Position numbers and translations under genes: made by a program. Below the pieces are notes generated by a model. That model ran no database searches, had not been told where the DNA came from, and saw only the letters and a list, made by a program, of their open reading frames with translations. Positions 1-11,041 of a stretch of 64,000 bases of DNA are shown here, in pieces; positions within the stretch are counted from its first letter, which is position 1, and each line of letters opens with the position of its first letter. Origin of the DNA: Phaseolus vulgaris (lineage: Eukaryota > Streptophyta > Magnoliopsida > Fabales > Fabaceae); assembly GCF_000499845.2 (NCBI RefSeq), contig NC_023759.2, positions 20,790,716-20,854,715 on the forward strand, in the 5' to 3' direction.

Positions 1-345
1 TTGTATTGATTTTAGATCTTTCTGTAACAAGTGTAATCCTTTTGTACTGTGTAAAAACTCTGTGTGTGAAGCTGAGAAGTGTTGTGTGCTCTTGAGGTTG
101 TCAAGATCAGCATTTTTGGTAGTGTTTGTGCTGAGCCAAAGGAAGTGTGTGTCTTGTCTTGAGGGGATCAAGGTCACTTCTTTGGTGATGTTGTAAGTAA
201 TCTAGGGTTGATTGCTTAGTGGATTCCCAGTGGTTTCTGGGAAGACTAGATGTAGCTCTTGGTTTAAGAGTGAACCAGTATAAACTTGTGTGTGCAATCT
301 CTCTATCCCTTGAACTCTTTAAATTCAATTTATATTTGTGAATTG
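1..345 (+). repeat. copia LTR (family A), 3' half, truncated by the window edge
   Basis: This stretch matches the 3' half of the complete family A LTR at 2660-3779 in the same orientation. Shared blocks include the TTGTGTGCTCTTGAGG segment, the GTGGATTCCCAGTGG segment and GAGTGAACCAGTATAAA. The match stops near 345, where the sequence switches to the opposite strand of the same LTR. It is non-coding. Confidence 0.8.
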
Positions 346-584
346 GTATAAACAATCGGTTGTTTCGACAAAACAACAGGTTGTTTTTCACTTAGTTTTG
401 AAAAACACTTTAAACTTAAAAGATTTGAAAACACTTAAGCTTTAAATTCAACAAAGAGTGGATTACAAATATAATCTACCCCAGATCTTATTCTAAAGCA
501 TCTCAGCAACATCAAGCACCTCCAGCCTTCCATCAAACACTTAGGATTTGGATTCTTCAAAGCTTGGACACACTTGAATCAACA
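346..584 (-). repeat. copia LTR (family A), 5' half, inverted
   Basis: This is the reverse complement of the first ~220 bases of the family A LTR (compare 2660-2880). It includes the block around ACTCTTTGTTGAAT and ends in the inverted LTR terminus CTTGAATCAACA. It abuts the forward half at 345, so the two halves form a head-to-head chimera joined inside a CAATCGGTTGTTT motif. Confidence 0.75.
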
Positions 585-1369
585 GTTTCGTGAAAACAAT
601 CAATTGTTTTTCTGAGACAACAAGAAAATGTTATTTTTCAAAGCAAATCATCTTTCAATGTGATGGGAAATGCATAATGAAATACAATCATACCTTTGCA
701 TTACCTTAAGCATGTTTAGAATTTCATTTAGTCTTATGAAGCCAAAAGCATAGGATGAACATATACAACTTACTTTACATAGGTCATGAATTTGAGTAAG
801 GTGTATGCTCTTGAACCATAAGCATCACTTTTATTATTCTTCGTCATAACACCTGTACTTGAAAGGTCCCACAACACAGAATTGATGCATATACAAAGCA
901 AGTATAGCAGCAAGATAACAAGACACACAAACTGGTTTTTTGCATATACAACATTAGTAGAAAAACCAGAAAAAGTAAAGTGTTCAAGTGCTTTCAAGTG
1001 CATAATAGCAACAACATAATGCACAATTTTAAAGCTATCTATACAACCAAATCAAGCATAAACTTCTCCCCCAATTTGTTCTCACAAAATAGACAATGAG
1101 AAGGGTTGTACAAGGCAGAAATCAGAATGATAATACAGTAGTCCAGCAGTACAAACAATGTTGACATATACAATTAAAAGGTGTAGGTACAAAGATTGAC
1201 TTTGCTCTTGATATTCTTCCCTTTAGCAGTCATTCTTCAAGCCCAAAAGTAATTCTTGGTTGCCAAAACACCAGTGGATGACAGGAAGTGGAGGTGGAAC
1301 CAGATTTTCAACCATTTTCAGAGGAAATTTTGAATTAGCCAATTCCCCCAAATTATGTATTTCGAAAAG
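585..1369 (-). mobile_element. Probable 3' internal region of a minus-strand copia element
   Basis: I find no intact gene here. Read on the minus strand, a purine-rich AATTGGGGGAGAAG block (near 1063-1078) resembles the G-rich segments found between pol or env-like ORFs and the 3' LTR in Sirevirus-type copia elements. The stretch lies directly beside the inverted LTR end at 584, where such a region belongs. The assignment rests on position plus this one motif. Confidence 0.35.
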
Positions 1370-2654
1370 TTGGTTAATTTACAGGAAGGCAAGACCCGGA
1401 TGCTCATATAAAAGTTTTTAGAGCTCAAATGTTGATTTGCGGGGGATCGAATGAGTAAAAATGTAAGATGTTGGTAGGAACCCTGGTGGAAGCCCGGACA
1501 ACATTTGGAGAAAGGGATGAGGCCAAAACAATTAGGATCAGGTACATGGTTGTTAATACTCATTCCTCTTATAACATTTTGTTAGGAAGACCAATAATAA
1601 ATAAGTTAGGGGCGGTGGTATCGTCAGTGCACATGAGGATGAAATATCCTACCGATAGGGGAACAGTGGAAATGATTAAAGTAGACCAAAGGACCGCGTG
1701 AAAATGTTATGAGGGGAGCCTAAAAAACAAAAAAAAATGTATGAATGTTGAGAGGAGGGAACGAGAGTTTGAAGGGGTAGAGTTAGATCCAAGAGTGGAG
1801 TATGATGAGGAATGACTGCAGCCAGTGGAGGAGATAAAAATCATAAGTTTACAGGAAGGTAGGATTGTAAAGATTGGTATTCAGATGGGGGCTAAGCTAG
1901 AAAAAAAGTTGACTAAATGTTTGGTGAAGAATGTGAATGTTTTCACCGAGTTGAATAAAATTTGTCCCACAGATGTTTATCCTTTGTCAAGCATTGATGC
2001 TTTGGTTGATGGAGTCTCAGGATGTGAAATGCTAAACTTCATGGATGCGTAGTCCGGTTTCAGTGAAGTGGGTAGAACTTTTGATAGGAAGAATGGCGTC
2101 GTTGTCTAGGTTTATTCCGAAGGCGGGGGAAAGATCATTCTCATTTTTTCATGCCTGAAGGGAAATAATCGTTTTGTGTGGATGGAAAAGTTTGAGGATG
2201 CTTTTCGAAGTTTGAAATAGGCCTTGGCTTCGCCACCAACACTAATAAAACCAAAAGCAGATTCGCCTATTTACTTATATTTGTGTATGACAGAAAGAGC
2301 AATAAGTACAGTGATAATGTAGGAAGTCCAAAATGAGAAATAGGTATGTCTACTTCGTGAGCCGAACACTTCATAGGGGTAGAGGTGAGATATCAAAAGT
2401 TGGAGAAGGGTGCCTTGGCTGTTGATAGAGCAGTCCCTCAAATTCGCCTTTAGGGTGAGCTATAACCAAGCAGAATATGAGGCATTGTCAGTAAGAATGT
2501 GGCTAGTGACAAATATGGGAGTCAGGAGGGTAATAGTAAGGATTGATTCACAATTGGTGACTGAGCAAGTAACAGGAAACTTGCAAGCAAGGGACCACAC
2601 TTAGCTAAATATTTGGCAAAGGTACAATTGATGGTTGTTGAATTTGAAGAGTTT
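1370..2654 (+). pseudogene. Degenerate Ty3-gypsy gag-protease-RT-RNase H fragment
   Basis: The plus strand encodes in order: a gag piece (DPDAHIKVFRAQMLICGG), the end of an aspartic protease domain (SYNILLGRP, 1468-1701), a reverse-transcriptase piece (NKICPTDVYPLSSIDALVDG, in 1825-2052) and an RNase H piece (YNQAEYEAL and a D-SQLV motif, 2410-2604). These are normally spread over several kilobases of Ty3-gypsy polyprotein. Here gag runs directly into the protease near 1490 and the RT core is missing, so large internal deletions have occurred. Stops and frame changes between pieces make it a non-functional relic. It ends where the family A copia LTR begins at 2660. Confidence 0.85.
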
Positions 2655-2659
2655 GGATT

Positions 2660-3779
2660 TGTTGAATCAAGTGTGTTCAAGCTTCGAAGAATCCAAATCC
2701 TTTATGTTTGATGGAAGGCGGGATCTGCTTGTTGTTGCTGAGGTGCTTTAGAATAGGATCTGGGGTAGATTATATTTGTAATCCACTCTTTGTTGAATCT
2801 AAAGCTTAAGTGTTTTCAAATCTTTTAAGATTAAAGTGTTTTTCAAACTAAGTGAAAAACAACTTATTGTTTTGTCGAAACAACCGATTGTTTTGTCGAA
2901 ACAACCGATTGTTTTATACTTTTTTGAAAAAGTTTGAAAACTGTTTTGGATGGTTGACTTGCTGTCAAACCCAAACAACCGATTGATTCGCTATTTCAAC
3001 TGATTGTTTGTTTGGAATCCTAACAGAAAACAACTTTGTTTGTTAAAAGAGCTTTAATTGATTTCATAACTGAATACGCTCCTGCTTTAAATGCTTTGAC
3101 CAAGATTTGAATACTATAAATAGTTTGTTAATGTTTTATAACAAACAAGAAAGAAAAACAAATTTGAGTTTTTCAAAGAGTTTTGAAGCATTTGAGTTTG
3201 AACTTGAGCTTTGGTTATTCAAGAGAGAAGTGAAATAAGATTACTCTGTATTGATTTCAGTTGATTCTGTAACAGTGTAATTCGTTCTGTGATTTGTGTA
3301 CATTCTGGTGTTGTAAAGCCAAGAAGGGTTGTGTGCTCTTGAGGTTGTCAAGATCAACATTCTTGGTGGTGTATGTGCTGAGCCAAAGGAAGTGTGTGTC
3401 TTAAGGGGATCAAGGTCACTTCTTTGGTGGTGTGTGTATGTAATCTGGATTTGATTACCTAGTGGATTCCCCAGTGGTTTGTGGAAAATTGGATGTAGCT
3501 CTTGGGTTAAGAGTGAACCAGTATAAAATGTTTGTGCAATTCTCTCTTCCTTAAACTCTTTAATTTCAGTTATTGTTATTTTACTGGTATAAACAACTGA
3601 TTGTTTCTGCTAAACAACCGATTATTTTTCTGTTGCTTTTCTGTTTTGAGCTTTGTTCTTGGCAAATTGAATTCCTAAATCTGGTTTCTTGCAAATAATT
3701 TCATTCTATCCTAAAAAGATTGCGAAAACCCCCTTTAAAGCATTCACCCCCCTCTAGTTTAAAGCCATACAATCTAACA
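2660..3779 (+). repeat. Complete copia LTR, family A (1120 bp)
   Basis: The LTR starts TGTTGAATCAAG and ends AATCTAACA, followed at once by a tRNA-Met-type primer site, so it is the 5' LTR of the element whose gag follows. Near 2865-2915 it holds tandem copies of a ~20-bp unit containing AACAACCGATTGTT, with further copies near 2975-3010 and 3590-3630. An ACTATAAATAG box lies near 3113-3123. The five bases before it are GGATT; I did not find a matching duplication downstream. Confidence 0.9.
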
Positions 3780-3780
3780 A

Positions 3781-3793
3781 TTGGCATCAAGAG
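3781..3793 (+). other. Primer binding site (tRNA-Met type)
   Basis: TTGGCATCAAGAG follows the LTR end with one spacer base. It is a slightly altered form of TGGTATCAGAGC, the usual Ty1-copia primer site complementary to initiator tRNA-Met. Confidence 0.8.
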
Positions 3794-3847
3794 TTTGGTA
3801 CTTGAAAAATACTCAAGTTTGATCCTAAAATCTTTTTTCAATCGCTA

Positions 3848-5310
3848 AAAAACTACCTTTTGGAGAGGGTGCATCAATCAACAGACCACCTCTTTTTTGT
3901 GGTTTGAATTACCAATTCTGGAAAGTTAGGATGAAAATCTTTGTTGAATCTCTTGACAAGGGAATTTGGGATGCAATTGAAAATGGTCATTTTATTCCAA
4001 AATTTGAAATAGATGGATCTTCCATTGAAAAACCTTGATCTCAATGGATTGATTCTGAAAACAAGAAGGCCAAATTTGATTGTATTGCTAAGAACATCAT
4101 AACATCTGCCTTGAATTCGGTTGAATTTTTCAGGATTTCTCAATGCTCTTCGGCCAAGGAGATGTGGTACACTTTGGAGGTGACTCATGAAGGAACCGAT
4201 GATGTGAAGAGAGCTAGAAAGCATACTCTAATTCAGGAATATGAAATGTTTAGAATGCTTAAAGGTGAGTCAATCGCTGCAGTACAAAAAAGGTTCACCC
4301 ACATCTAGAAAGCAAGAATCAAGTGATGAAAGTGAAGAAGAAAACCTTAGTTTGCTGTCCAAGAAGTTTAGTAGATTTTTGAAGAGAAATCGCAACAAAG
4401 AAGCCAACAAAGAAAGGTATGGCAATAAGAAAACTAGTGATTTCAATTCTAACAACTATACTTGCTTTGGTTGTGGTGAACAAGGGCACATTAAAGCAGA
4501 TTGCCCAAACAAAGAAAGCAATGAAAAGAAATCAAGCCACAAGGAGAAAAAGGGAAAGTGAAGAAGAGCATAGATAGCTTGGGATGAGAATGAAGTCTCC
4601 TCATCAAGCTCATCATCAAGTGAAGAAGAAAAAGCAAACATATGCTTGATTGCAGAAGAAGAGGATGAGTCATGTAGCTCAAGTGATGTAAGTTCATGTG
4701 CTTCTCTAAATGCTGAAAATTATAGTAAATTGCTTGAAGCTTTTCAAGAAACACATGAAGAAGCTAACTTATTGGTTCTCTCAAACAACCGTTTGAAAGG
4801 ACTTAACAACTGGCTTGAAAAGAGGGTTAAGACACTTGAAGAATAGCTGGAAAAATCAAAAATTGATTTTGAAAATCTGGAAAATCATTGCAAAAACTCT
4901 TCTCATATGTGTGACTCTCTAGTTTGTGAAAATTGTGAAAATCTTGAAAAGAAAGTACATTATCTTGTTAGTACTGTGGATAAGCTTTCAAAAGGAAAAT
5001 CCAACTTTGAGAATGTCTTGGCATCTCAAATTGTGTGTTTGGAAGAGCTGGATTAGGTTTTAATCCACAGAACAAGCAAGATAATTTTTCAAAATTTCCA
5101 GTAAAACAACCGATTGTTAAGTCGAAACAACCAGTTGTTACATGCTTTTATTGCATGAAGAGAGGCCATTCTGTCAGATTCTGCAAAATAAGGAAATATT
5201 TTGTTCCCAGAGGTTTTATGAAATGGATTCCCAAAGGTTGTGAGGTTTCAAATGATAAAAATAAATCACATGGACCCACATTTGTAAGGGGACCAAACCT
5301 TGTTGCTTGA
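3848..5310 (+). pseudogene. copia gag pseudogene, two CCHC knuckles, no pol
   Basis: The reading begins LPFGEGASINRPPLF, typical of the DUF4219/UBN2 gag domain of legume Ty1-copia elements. It continues through the UBN2 segment (SAKEMWYTLEVTHEG, ~4155-4200). An in-frame stop sits near 4036 and the frame breaks near 4306, where part of UBN2 is lost. A first zinc knuckle CFGCGEQGHIKADC is at 4463-4504, then an acidic and coiled segment, then a second knuckle CFYCMKRGHSVRFC at 5143-5184. The product would be a nucleocapsid-type RNA-binding protein. The normal protease, integrase and RT do not follow; the frame ends after GPNLVA. Family membership is strong; the gene is clearly broken. Confidence 0.88.
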
Positions 5311-6095
5311 ATTCATGTTTATGCAGGGAATCTAGAAGAAAATGAGGCTCTGAGTCATCTAATTAGGTTCTTGGAAGGAAAAGATTAACACTGGAACTGA
5401 ATAAATGTTATGTACCAGTCCAAGTCTTTTCAAAAGTCAAAAGAAACTTCTTGATCACAAACAAATGACTCATTGAAGGGACCTCATAAAAGGATAAGAC
5501 CTTCCTTAACTCTGCCTTTGATTTGTTAATTACTATTTCATGTTTAAAAACTCTTTCTCTGAATAATTACATCTGTTTTTTAATCTCTCTCAGTCAATAT
5601 TTGAAAAATCTTAATTTGTCTACTAGCTGCAGAAAAACAATCGATTGTTTCTTAGAAACAACCGATTGTTTCCTCGAAACAACCGATTGTTTCCTCTCTG
5701 GCAGCACTGTGAAAGAATGGATTTAATTTCTTTTGCATTCTGTCTATTGTAGATCTCAATTATGAAAATATCTTAAGTCAATAAAGCTGTTTTGAAAGCC
5801 TGATTATGTTCTGAAGGAAGTTACAACACGTCATAAAGGAATATATTCCATAATCTTGAAAATTCAAGAGCCTTTATGACTAGTCAAAGATCACGTGATG
5901 ACCATGTGGTTTTCTGCTTTTTCTGACGTTTTCTGTGCAGGTCTTGGTCAAGTCTTTTCTCTTTGAAGACTGAAACCCACTCACATCAATTGATTGTAGT
6001 AAGGTTCAGCTTTTCTATAAATTTTGGTGCAGCTGTTCTCTCTCACGAGAACAATCAATTGAGACATCTCTTGCAACATCTCTTGCTTTCTTTGT
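5311..6095 (+). mobile_element. Non-coding spacer of the copia element, with three tandem palindromic motifs
   Basis: I see no conserved reading frame between gag and the next ORF, where pol would normally lie. From about 5634 to 5698 there are three direct copies of a 21-bp unit built on AACAACCGATTGTTTCCTCG, the same motif found in the LTR. The rest is AT-rich. Confidence 0.6.
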
Positions 6096-6125
6096 GTGAG
6101 ACCCTTTGCCTCTTTTTCTGCTATC

Positions 6126-6740
6126 ATGGAGTCCACTCCTCCTACATCAAAGAGGATCAAAACAAGAGCTGTGAGGTCTAGAGGGAGACTCGAGGGCTGG
6201 TTTTTAGGGGATAATGAGCTCATTGAGAGATATCGTTTTGAAACAAGCACAAAGGTGATCAACAACCCCAAAGTTGTTTCCTTTGATTGGCTGAAAAGTC
6301 AAAAGCTTGACAATGTGAGAAAGCTTCTAAAAGATCAGTTGCTGAGAAGATTCTTGGAGATGAAGGGAAACATATACCCTGATTTAATTCGGGTATTCTA
6401 CACCAACCTTAAGTGTGAAGGAAACAACCTTGTTTCTCATGTGAAAGGTGTAGACATGGAGATTACCCATGATGTGTGGGCTGCAGTAACGGGTTTAAAG
6501 TATGCTGGTCTAAGGATTAACAAGGGAAATCTTGGAGTAATGGAGGATTTCAACAAAGTCCAATACTATAAGAGTTGCTTGAAGAATCAACAAGCCCAAG
6601 TGAAAACTTGTTCTATTGGAGGCTTGAAGTTGGATGAAAGGGTGCTTGCTCTTATTGTAACTTGGATTCTAACTCCAAGGGGGAGCAACCATTCTGTCTT
6701 AACAGAAGAAGATCTTGCATACATCTACTGAATCATGAAG
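6126..6740 (+). pseudogene. Retroelement-associated ORF (env-position, plant-transposon-domain type), truncated
   Basis: An open frame of about 201 codons from the ATG at 6126 (a second ATG lies upstream at 6096). I chose 6126 because MESTPPTSKRIKTRAVRSRG begins a basic N-terminus like that of related retroelement ORFs. The core has RRFLEMKGNIYPDLIRVFYT, SHVKGVDMEITHDVW and an LDERVLALIVTWILTPRG segment. This pattern resembles the putative plant transposon protein domain (PF20167 by memory) of legume retroelements. It sits where Sirevirus elements carry an env-like ORF. A stop at 6729-6731 replaces what looks like a Cys codon, and coding continues a few codons (IMK) before a gypsy fragment interrupts it. 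Function is unknown; no signal peptide or membrane segment is visible. Confidence 0.6.
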
Positions 6741-8654
6741 ACCATTCTCTTGTAGCATCGCTTGGCCTCCTTCTGATCTGATTTGATGGTAATCAACTTC
6801 CCCGTCAGGTCCGGTACCTTGTCGACGGCACCGTCCCTAACCTGTTTAGCGTTGGTTTACCCAACAACATATTATAGCATAGGAGGCGTTGAGGACAAGG
6901 TACCTAACGCTCTCCGTACGTGACGCGGTGCCATCCGTGAAGGTGGTCCTTAACTCCAAGTATCCCCGCACCTCTACCTGGTCTCCTGCGAAACCGTAGA
7001 GACAGCCGCCATAGGGCCTTAGCATGTCGGGGGATAGTTGCAGCTTGTTGAAAGTCGTCCAGAACATTACGTCTGTCGAGCTTCCCTAATCTACTAGCAC
7101 GCGGTGTACCTTCCTTCCTGCGGTTACCGCTGAGATCACCACTGGATCGTTGTCATGGGGGAAAACGTCCTCTAGGTCAACCTTGGTAAAGACCAGGTCT
7201 ACGTCGAAGGCTTCGCCGGTTCTTTGTGCTTTTACCGACATCACCGTTCGTGCATATCTCCTTCGCTGAGAAGCGGTACAACCTTCGCTTGAGAACCCTC
7301 CTACGATGGTGTGGACCTCACCGTGTACAGGGACTTCGTGCCCCGGGCCACCTCTTGTTGTCGCCGCATCCTCGGTTCCCTGTTTTTCTAACAGATAATC
7401 TCTTAGGAGACTGCTCTTCACCAGCTCATCTAGCTGATGTCCCAGTGCTAAGCAATTGCGTATGGGGTGGTCGTACTCTTGGTGGAACTCACACCATGCG
7501 TTCTTGTTGGGCCCGAGCTTCTTGTCGGTCTTGGGAGGCACCTTCAGTCTTTCCACTATGTTTGGCATAGCGATGAGGTCTTTCAGTTCTACTATGAAGT
7601 CGTGCCTTGGCGGCGCATTATCTCTCCCACGCCCCCTCGTATTAGGCCTTTGATAGGGTTGTTCCTTCACGGGGGCCTTCATCTCTGTCGTTGCCTCGTG
7701 GACCCTTAGGGTTTGAGGACGATCTGCCGCACGTGGCCGCGTGGGGACCACGCATGTTCGCTTTTCGCTAAGTTCTTCCTTCGTCGTAATGTGGGCCACC
7801 GCGCGATGCTTTATCTCTGCGAAGGTCTTGGGGTGGTTCCGGATGAGTGACTCGCTGAAGGGTCCCGACAAGATGCCCTTTCTAAATGCATGCACCATCA
7901 TCTTTTCTTTTGTGAGGTTCAACCTCACCACTTGCGCTAAAAAACGGTGGAGGGACTCCTTCAGAGACTCTCCTTGATACTGTTTTACATTAAAGAGGTC
8001 GTAGGAGACTGACGGGGGGGCTTGATTTGCGAGGTATTGTGCCCTGAACAAATTTGTGAGTTGCGGGAACAACGTTACGTGGCCATCAGGGAGGCTCATG
8101 AACCACTCCATCGCTGTTCCCGCCAGAGTGCTCATGAACAGCTTGCATCGCGTCGCATCGGAGCCCCCAACTAGCATCATCTGTGTATGGTAGGCCGCAA
8201 GTTGGGCCTCCGGGTCTTCCATCCCGGTGAAGGTCACCTTGGGCCTCACAAGCGTGGCTAGTATCACTGTATCCACAATTTCTGTCGAGAATGGTGTTTG
8301 GAATTTTCTAAGGGGTGTCACAAGCTCCTCATCTGCACCCTCACGTTATGCCGTGTGGGTTTGCAGATTTCTGCGCAGCTCCTCGTTCATGGCTTGCGAC
8401 GCTACCAAATCAGCTTGGATGCATTATTGATTTGTTCTTGACACGGCCACTTCCTCTTGAAGGGCTTGCATCATCTCCATAACCTGCTGCAGGGTGAGGC
8501 CCTCTCCCCCGTTTGGTGCAGCAGGTCCTTGCCTCGTACTTCTCATCTCTTGAACCTTCCTAGTTCTTGCTGGTGGGACAGTGTTTTGTATCGGGCCCCA
8601 CGGTGGGCGCAAAATGTTCCTGCCGGTTGACACGAAACGCCTTCTTGCGTCCAC
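6741..8654 (-). pseudogene. Ty3-gypsy gag-protease, minus strand, 3'-truncated
   Basis: Read leftwards from ~8654. The N-terminal gag piece contains LTLQQVMEMMQALQEEV (8424-8654), then a stop. A 411-residue frame follows (7086-8321) with the retrotransposon gag domain (TAMEWFMSLPDGHVTLF), a zinc-finger-like CEFHQEYDHPIRNC, and the start of an aspartic protease ending HRVLVD. A stop falls just after that catalytic Asp. The protease then continues in 6846-7067 (LSPDMLRPYGGCLYGFAG) and into SDQKEAKRCY near 6760. RT, RNase H and integrase are missing: the element is cut at about 6741, against the copia ORF. Together with the LTR at 8615 it is the 5' third of a gypsy element. High GC sets it apart from the flanks. 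Confidence 0.9.
8595..8614 (-). other. Gypsy primer-binding-site region
   Basis: On the minus strand the segment reads TTTTGCGCCCACCGTGGGGC directly after the LTR end. This matches the TTTGGCGCCCACCGTGGGG leader common in plant gypsy elements. It lies between the LTR at 8615 and the gag start. Confidence 0.65.
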
Positions 8655-9265
8655 ATCACGCTCACGTCCAGAGTCCTTGTGTTCGCCTGTGCCAGTCCTA
8701 TGATGAACACCTAAAACACAAAGAAAATGGGTGCCCTAGCGGTCGTTTGCACTCCGATGCTCAAGTCAGTACTAGGGCTAGGAAACACGAAAAATTGTAT
8801 ACTTTTGCTCTTGTATGTGTAACGGCGCAAGAGGATTCTCCCCCGGCCAAGCTTGTTAACTTACTATTTATAGACTAAAAACTAGGGTTTCCTGTTTACC
8901 TGAAACTGGCCTTTTTAGTGGGCGGGCCCAGCACTGTTGTTATCTTACTCTTAGGATAACTTAGTGTGTGGGGTCCTTAACTAGAGTGAAACCTCAGACG
9001 GGATGACCACCTGGATGCCTCCTCGTGCACCTGATCTCTGGGGCCACCCACCTCTGAGAGTGCCCTAGCTGTTCACGTGCCATGCATGTAACTCACCTCT
9101 GATCGTGGCCCTTGCTGGTCATATCCTTCCAGTGGCTTTTATACTTTGTGTCACGCCTGAACGCGTCGTCCACTCTACATGCGTGGGCACTCGTGATCTA
9201 GGCTTCTCCCGTACTGATAACTGGTGTGTGATCTGGGATCCGCTTCTCGTGGCCCATATCTAATT
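8615..9265 (-). repeat. Gypsy 5' LTR (minus strand); outer border approximate
   Basis: The inner end is TGTTCCTGCCGG at 8615, next to the primer site. A block near 8733-8770 (CGGTCGTTTGCACTCCGATG) is shared with the LTRs at 14501 and 19032, so the two families are related. The outer border near 9265 is where sequence resembling an inverted copia LTR resumes; I could not define a target duplication. Confidence 0.6.
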
Positions 9266-9556
9266 TTTGGGTTTCCGATTGAATTGGCCTTGACTGTGAG
9301 GTCAGCCAATTTCAGCTTTTTCAAATCCTTCTCGAAACCACTGAGTGTAAAACAACCAATTGAAACGATAAATCAACAGGTTGTTTTTCACTTTGAAAAA
9401 CACTTTTCTTTTGAAAGAACTTGATTGATTCAATTTTGGATTAAGCTAAGAGTGGATTGAACAGTTTTTTTCTACCCAGAACCCATGCCCACAAGCAACA
9501 ACCCAGTCTTCAAGCAATCTCTATGGATTTGGAGACATCAAAGCTTTAAGTTCAAT
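9266..9556 (-). repeat. Inverted copia LTR (family A) fragment
   Basis: Its reverse complement follows the first ~250 bases of the family A LTR, diverged. It keeps the CAACCAATTG and CAACAGGTTGTTTTTCAC motifs and an AAGAGTGGATTGAACA block. Orientation is opposite to the LTR at 2660. Confidence 0.6.
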
Positions 9557-9821
9557 AAAAAAACACCTCCATTATTTTGCTAAGATTTTAAAATAAATCT
9601 TTGGAATTTAACGAAGGTTAAAAAAACCTTTGTTATGTTGCTGAGGTTTTAAAATAAACCTTTGAAATTTAACGAAGGTTAAAAAAACCTCAACAAACTG
9701 AGGTTTTAGAATAACCATTGGAACTTAACGAAGGTTAAAAAAATCAATTGATTAAATCAATTCCTAAGGTTATATTAACCTCCGCTAAATAACTTCCGTC
9801 AAAACCTTTTATTTTGTAGTG
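9557..9821 (+). mobile_element. CACTA-type transposon terminus with subterminal repeats (one end only)
   Basis: A ~62-bp unit built on TTTAACGAAGGTTAAAAAAA is repeated about three times, and the segment ends ATTTTGTAGTG, the inverted form of CACTACAAAAT. Terminal CACTA plus clustered subterminal repeats is the signature of En/Spm-type elements. No matching left end is present; the copia LTR fragment abuts it. Confidence 0.55.
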
Positions 9822-10207
9822 TTGTCAACTATAAACAAAATATTTTTATATTTTAAGAATTTATTAACAATTAGGGTACTTATGTTTACATAGTAAGTGA
9901 TATTTTAAAAAAAATGTGTGAGGAGATGTTAACATTTCTTTATACCATTTGGTTATTTAAATTAAAACTCATATTAGATTTGATTTTAGATTATTTTTTA
10001 CACTACAACATAAACATTAAATAGAAACTAATTTTAAGATAAAAAATAATTAATCACTATATTAATTAAATTAAATACTATTTTAGAGACTAAAAAAATT
10101 ATTGATATCTAAAGTGATTTCTAAAGTGTTTTTTATTATTAAAAAATAATTTCTAAATTACTAATATTATTATTATTAAATATTTATTATTATTATTATT
10201 ATTATTA
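9822..10207. other. AT-rich stretch; possible CACTA end at 10001
   Basis: No gene. From 10001 the sequence reads CACTACAACATAAAC, followed by AT-rich DNA with repeated TTTCTAAA-like motifs. This could be the left end of the minus-strand CACTA element whose genes lie at 11640-25079. The three bases before it (TTA) do not clearly pair with a right-hand end. Confidence 0.3.
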
Positions 10208-10215
10208 AGAAGAAG

Positions 10216-10682
10216 TAGGGATGGCAAAATGGGTCATCCCGCCCCGTGTAATAAATGCGGGTTGGATTCTCTACCCCGCCCCGCATAAGGGCCAACCCGC
10301 ATTCATCACACAATGCTCAACCTTTTCCGCGGTAGCGATGCCGACGACCGTGCGTGTGTGTGGGTTGAATGTTGCAGCGACAAAATGGGATGAATGAAGA
10401 AAGCCTAAAGTGTGCAACGACGTTGGAATGAAAGAAGAATATGAAATGAATGGAAAAGAAAAATCAATCCAACTTGCCCCTTGCCCACTGCCAAGTCATA
10501 ATCAGACAAACTTCTTTTTTAAGGGCCAGCGGGCTCGCTTGCTTCGCCCTGTGGTTGGCCCGTAAAGGCTGCATGTTATCCGGGGTGGGCTAGAGCGGGT
10601 CAGCGGGTTGAAAAATTGAGTCTGCCCCACATTATTTACTAGCGGGTCGACCTGCATGGCCCACCCCGCTTTACCATCCCTA
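10216..10682. mobile_element. hAT-type non-autonomous element, 467 bp
   Basis: The terminal inverted repeats are TAGGGATGGCAAAATGGG at the left and CTTTACCATCCCTA at the right. A perfect 8-bp target duplication AGAAGAAG flanks it at 10208-10215 and 10683-10690. TAGGGATGGCAA termini and 8-bp duplications are typical of hAT elements. The interior is GC-rich with no transposase, so it is a non-autonomous copy. Confidence 0.88.
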
Positions 10683-10923
10683 AGAAGAAGAAAAATAGAA
10701 AAAGAGGAGAAGAAATTGGTATTTGGAGGTTGTAGCTAACGTCTCCAAAGTGTCCTAGTGGTCTCTCCTGCCATGCTCCAACAGGGTCTTTCCATCTGAA
10801 TGCATTTCTAAGATAATGTCCTTCACCTAAGGCTAGTTTCTAAGGATAATTCTTCATTATTATTCATATTTCATACACTGTTTACAAATCTAAATTAAAG
10901 TAAATTAGAAAAATCTTCACAGA

Positions 10924-11041
10924 CATCATTTTTCTTATTTTCATGCCTACTTTTCTTATCTTCTTGCTTCTTCTTCCTCATTCATCATTTTTCTTATTTT
11001 CATGCCTACTTTTCTTATCTTCTTGCTTCTTCTTCCTCATT
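10924..11041 (+). repeat. 59-bp tandem duplication
   Basis: Two essentially identical 59-bp units (10924-10982 and 10983-11041), each starting CATCATTTTTCTTATTTTCA, rich in CTT. The surrounding 10683-11639 is AT-rich and I recognise no gene in it; the 110-codon frame at 11211 looks like chance. Confidence 0.9.
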
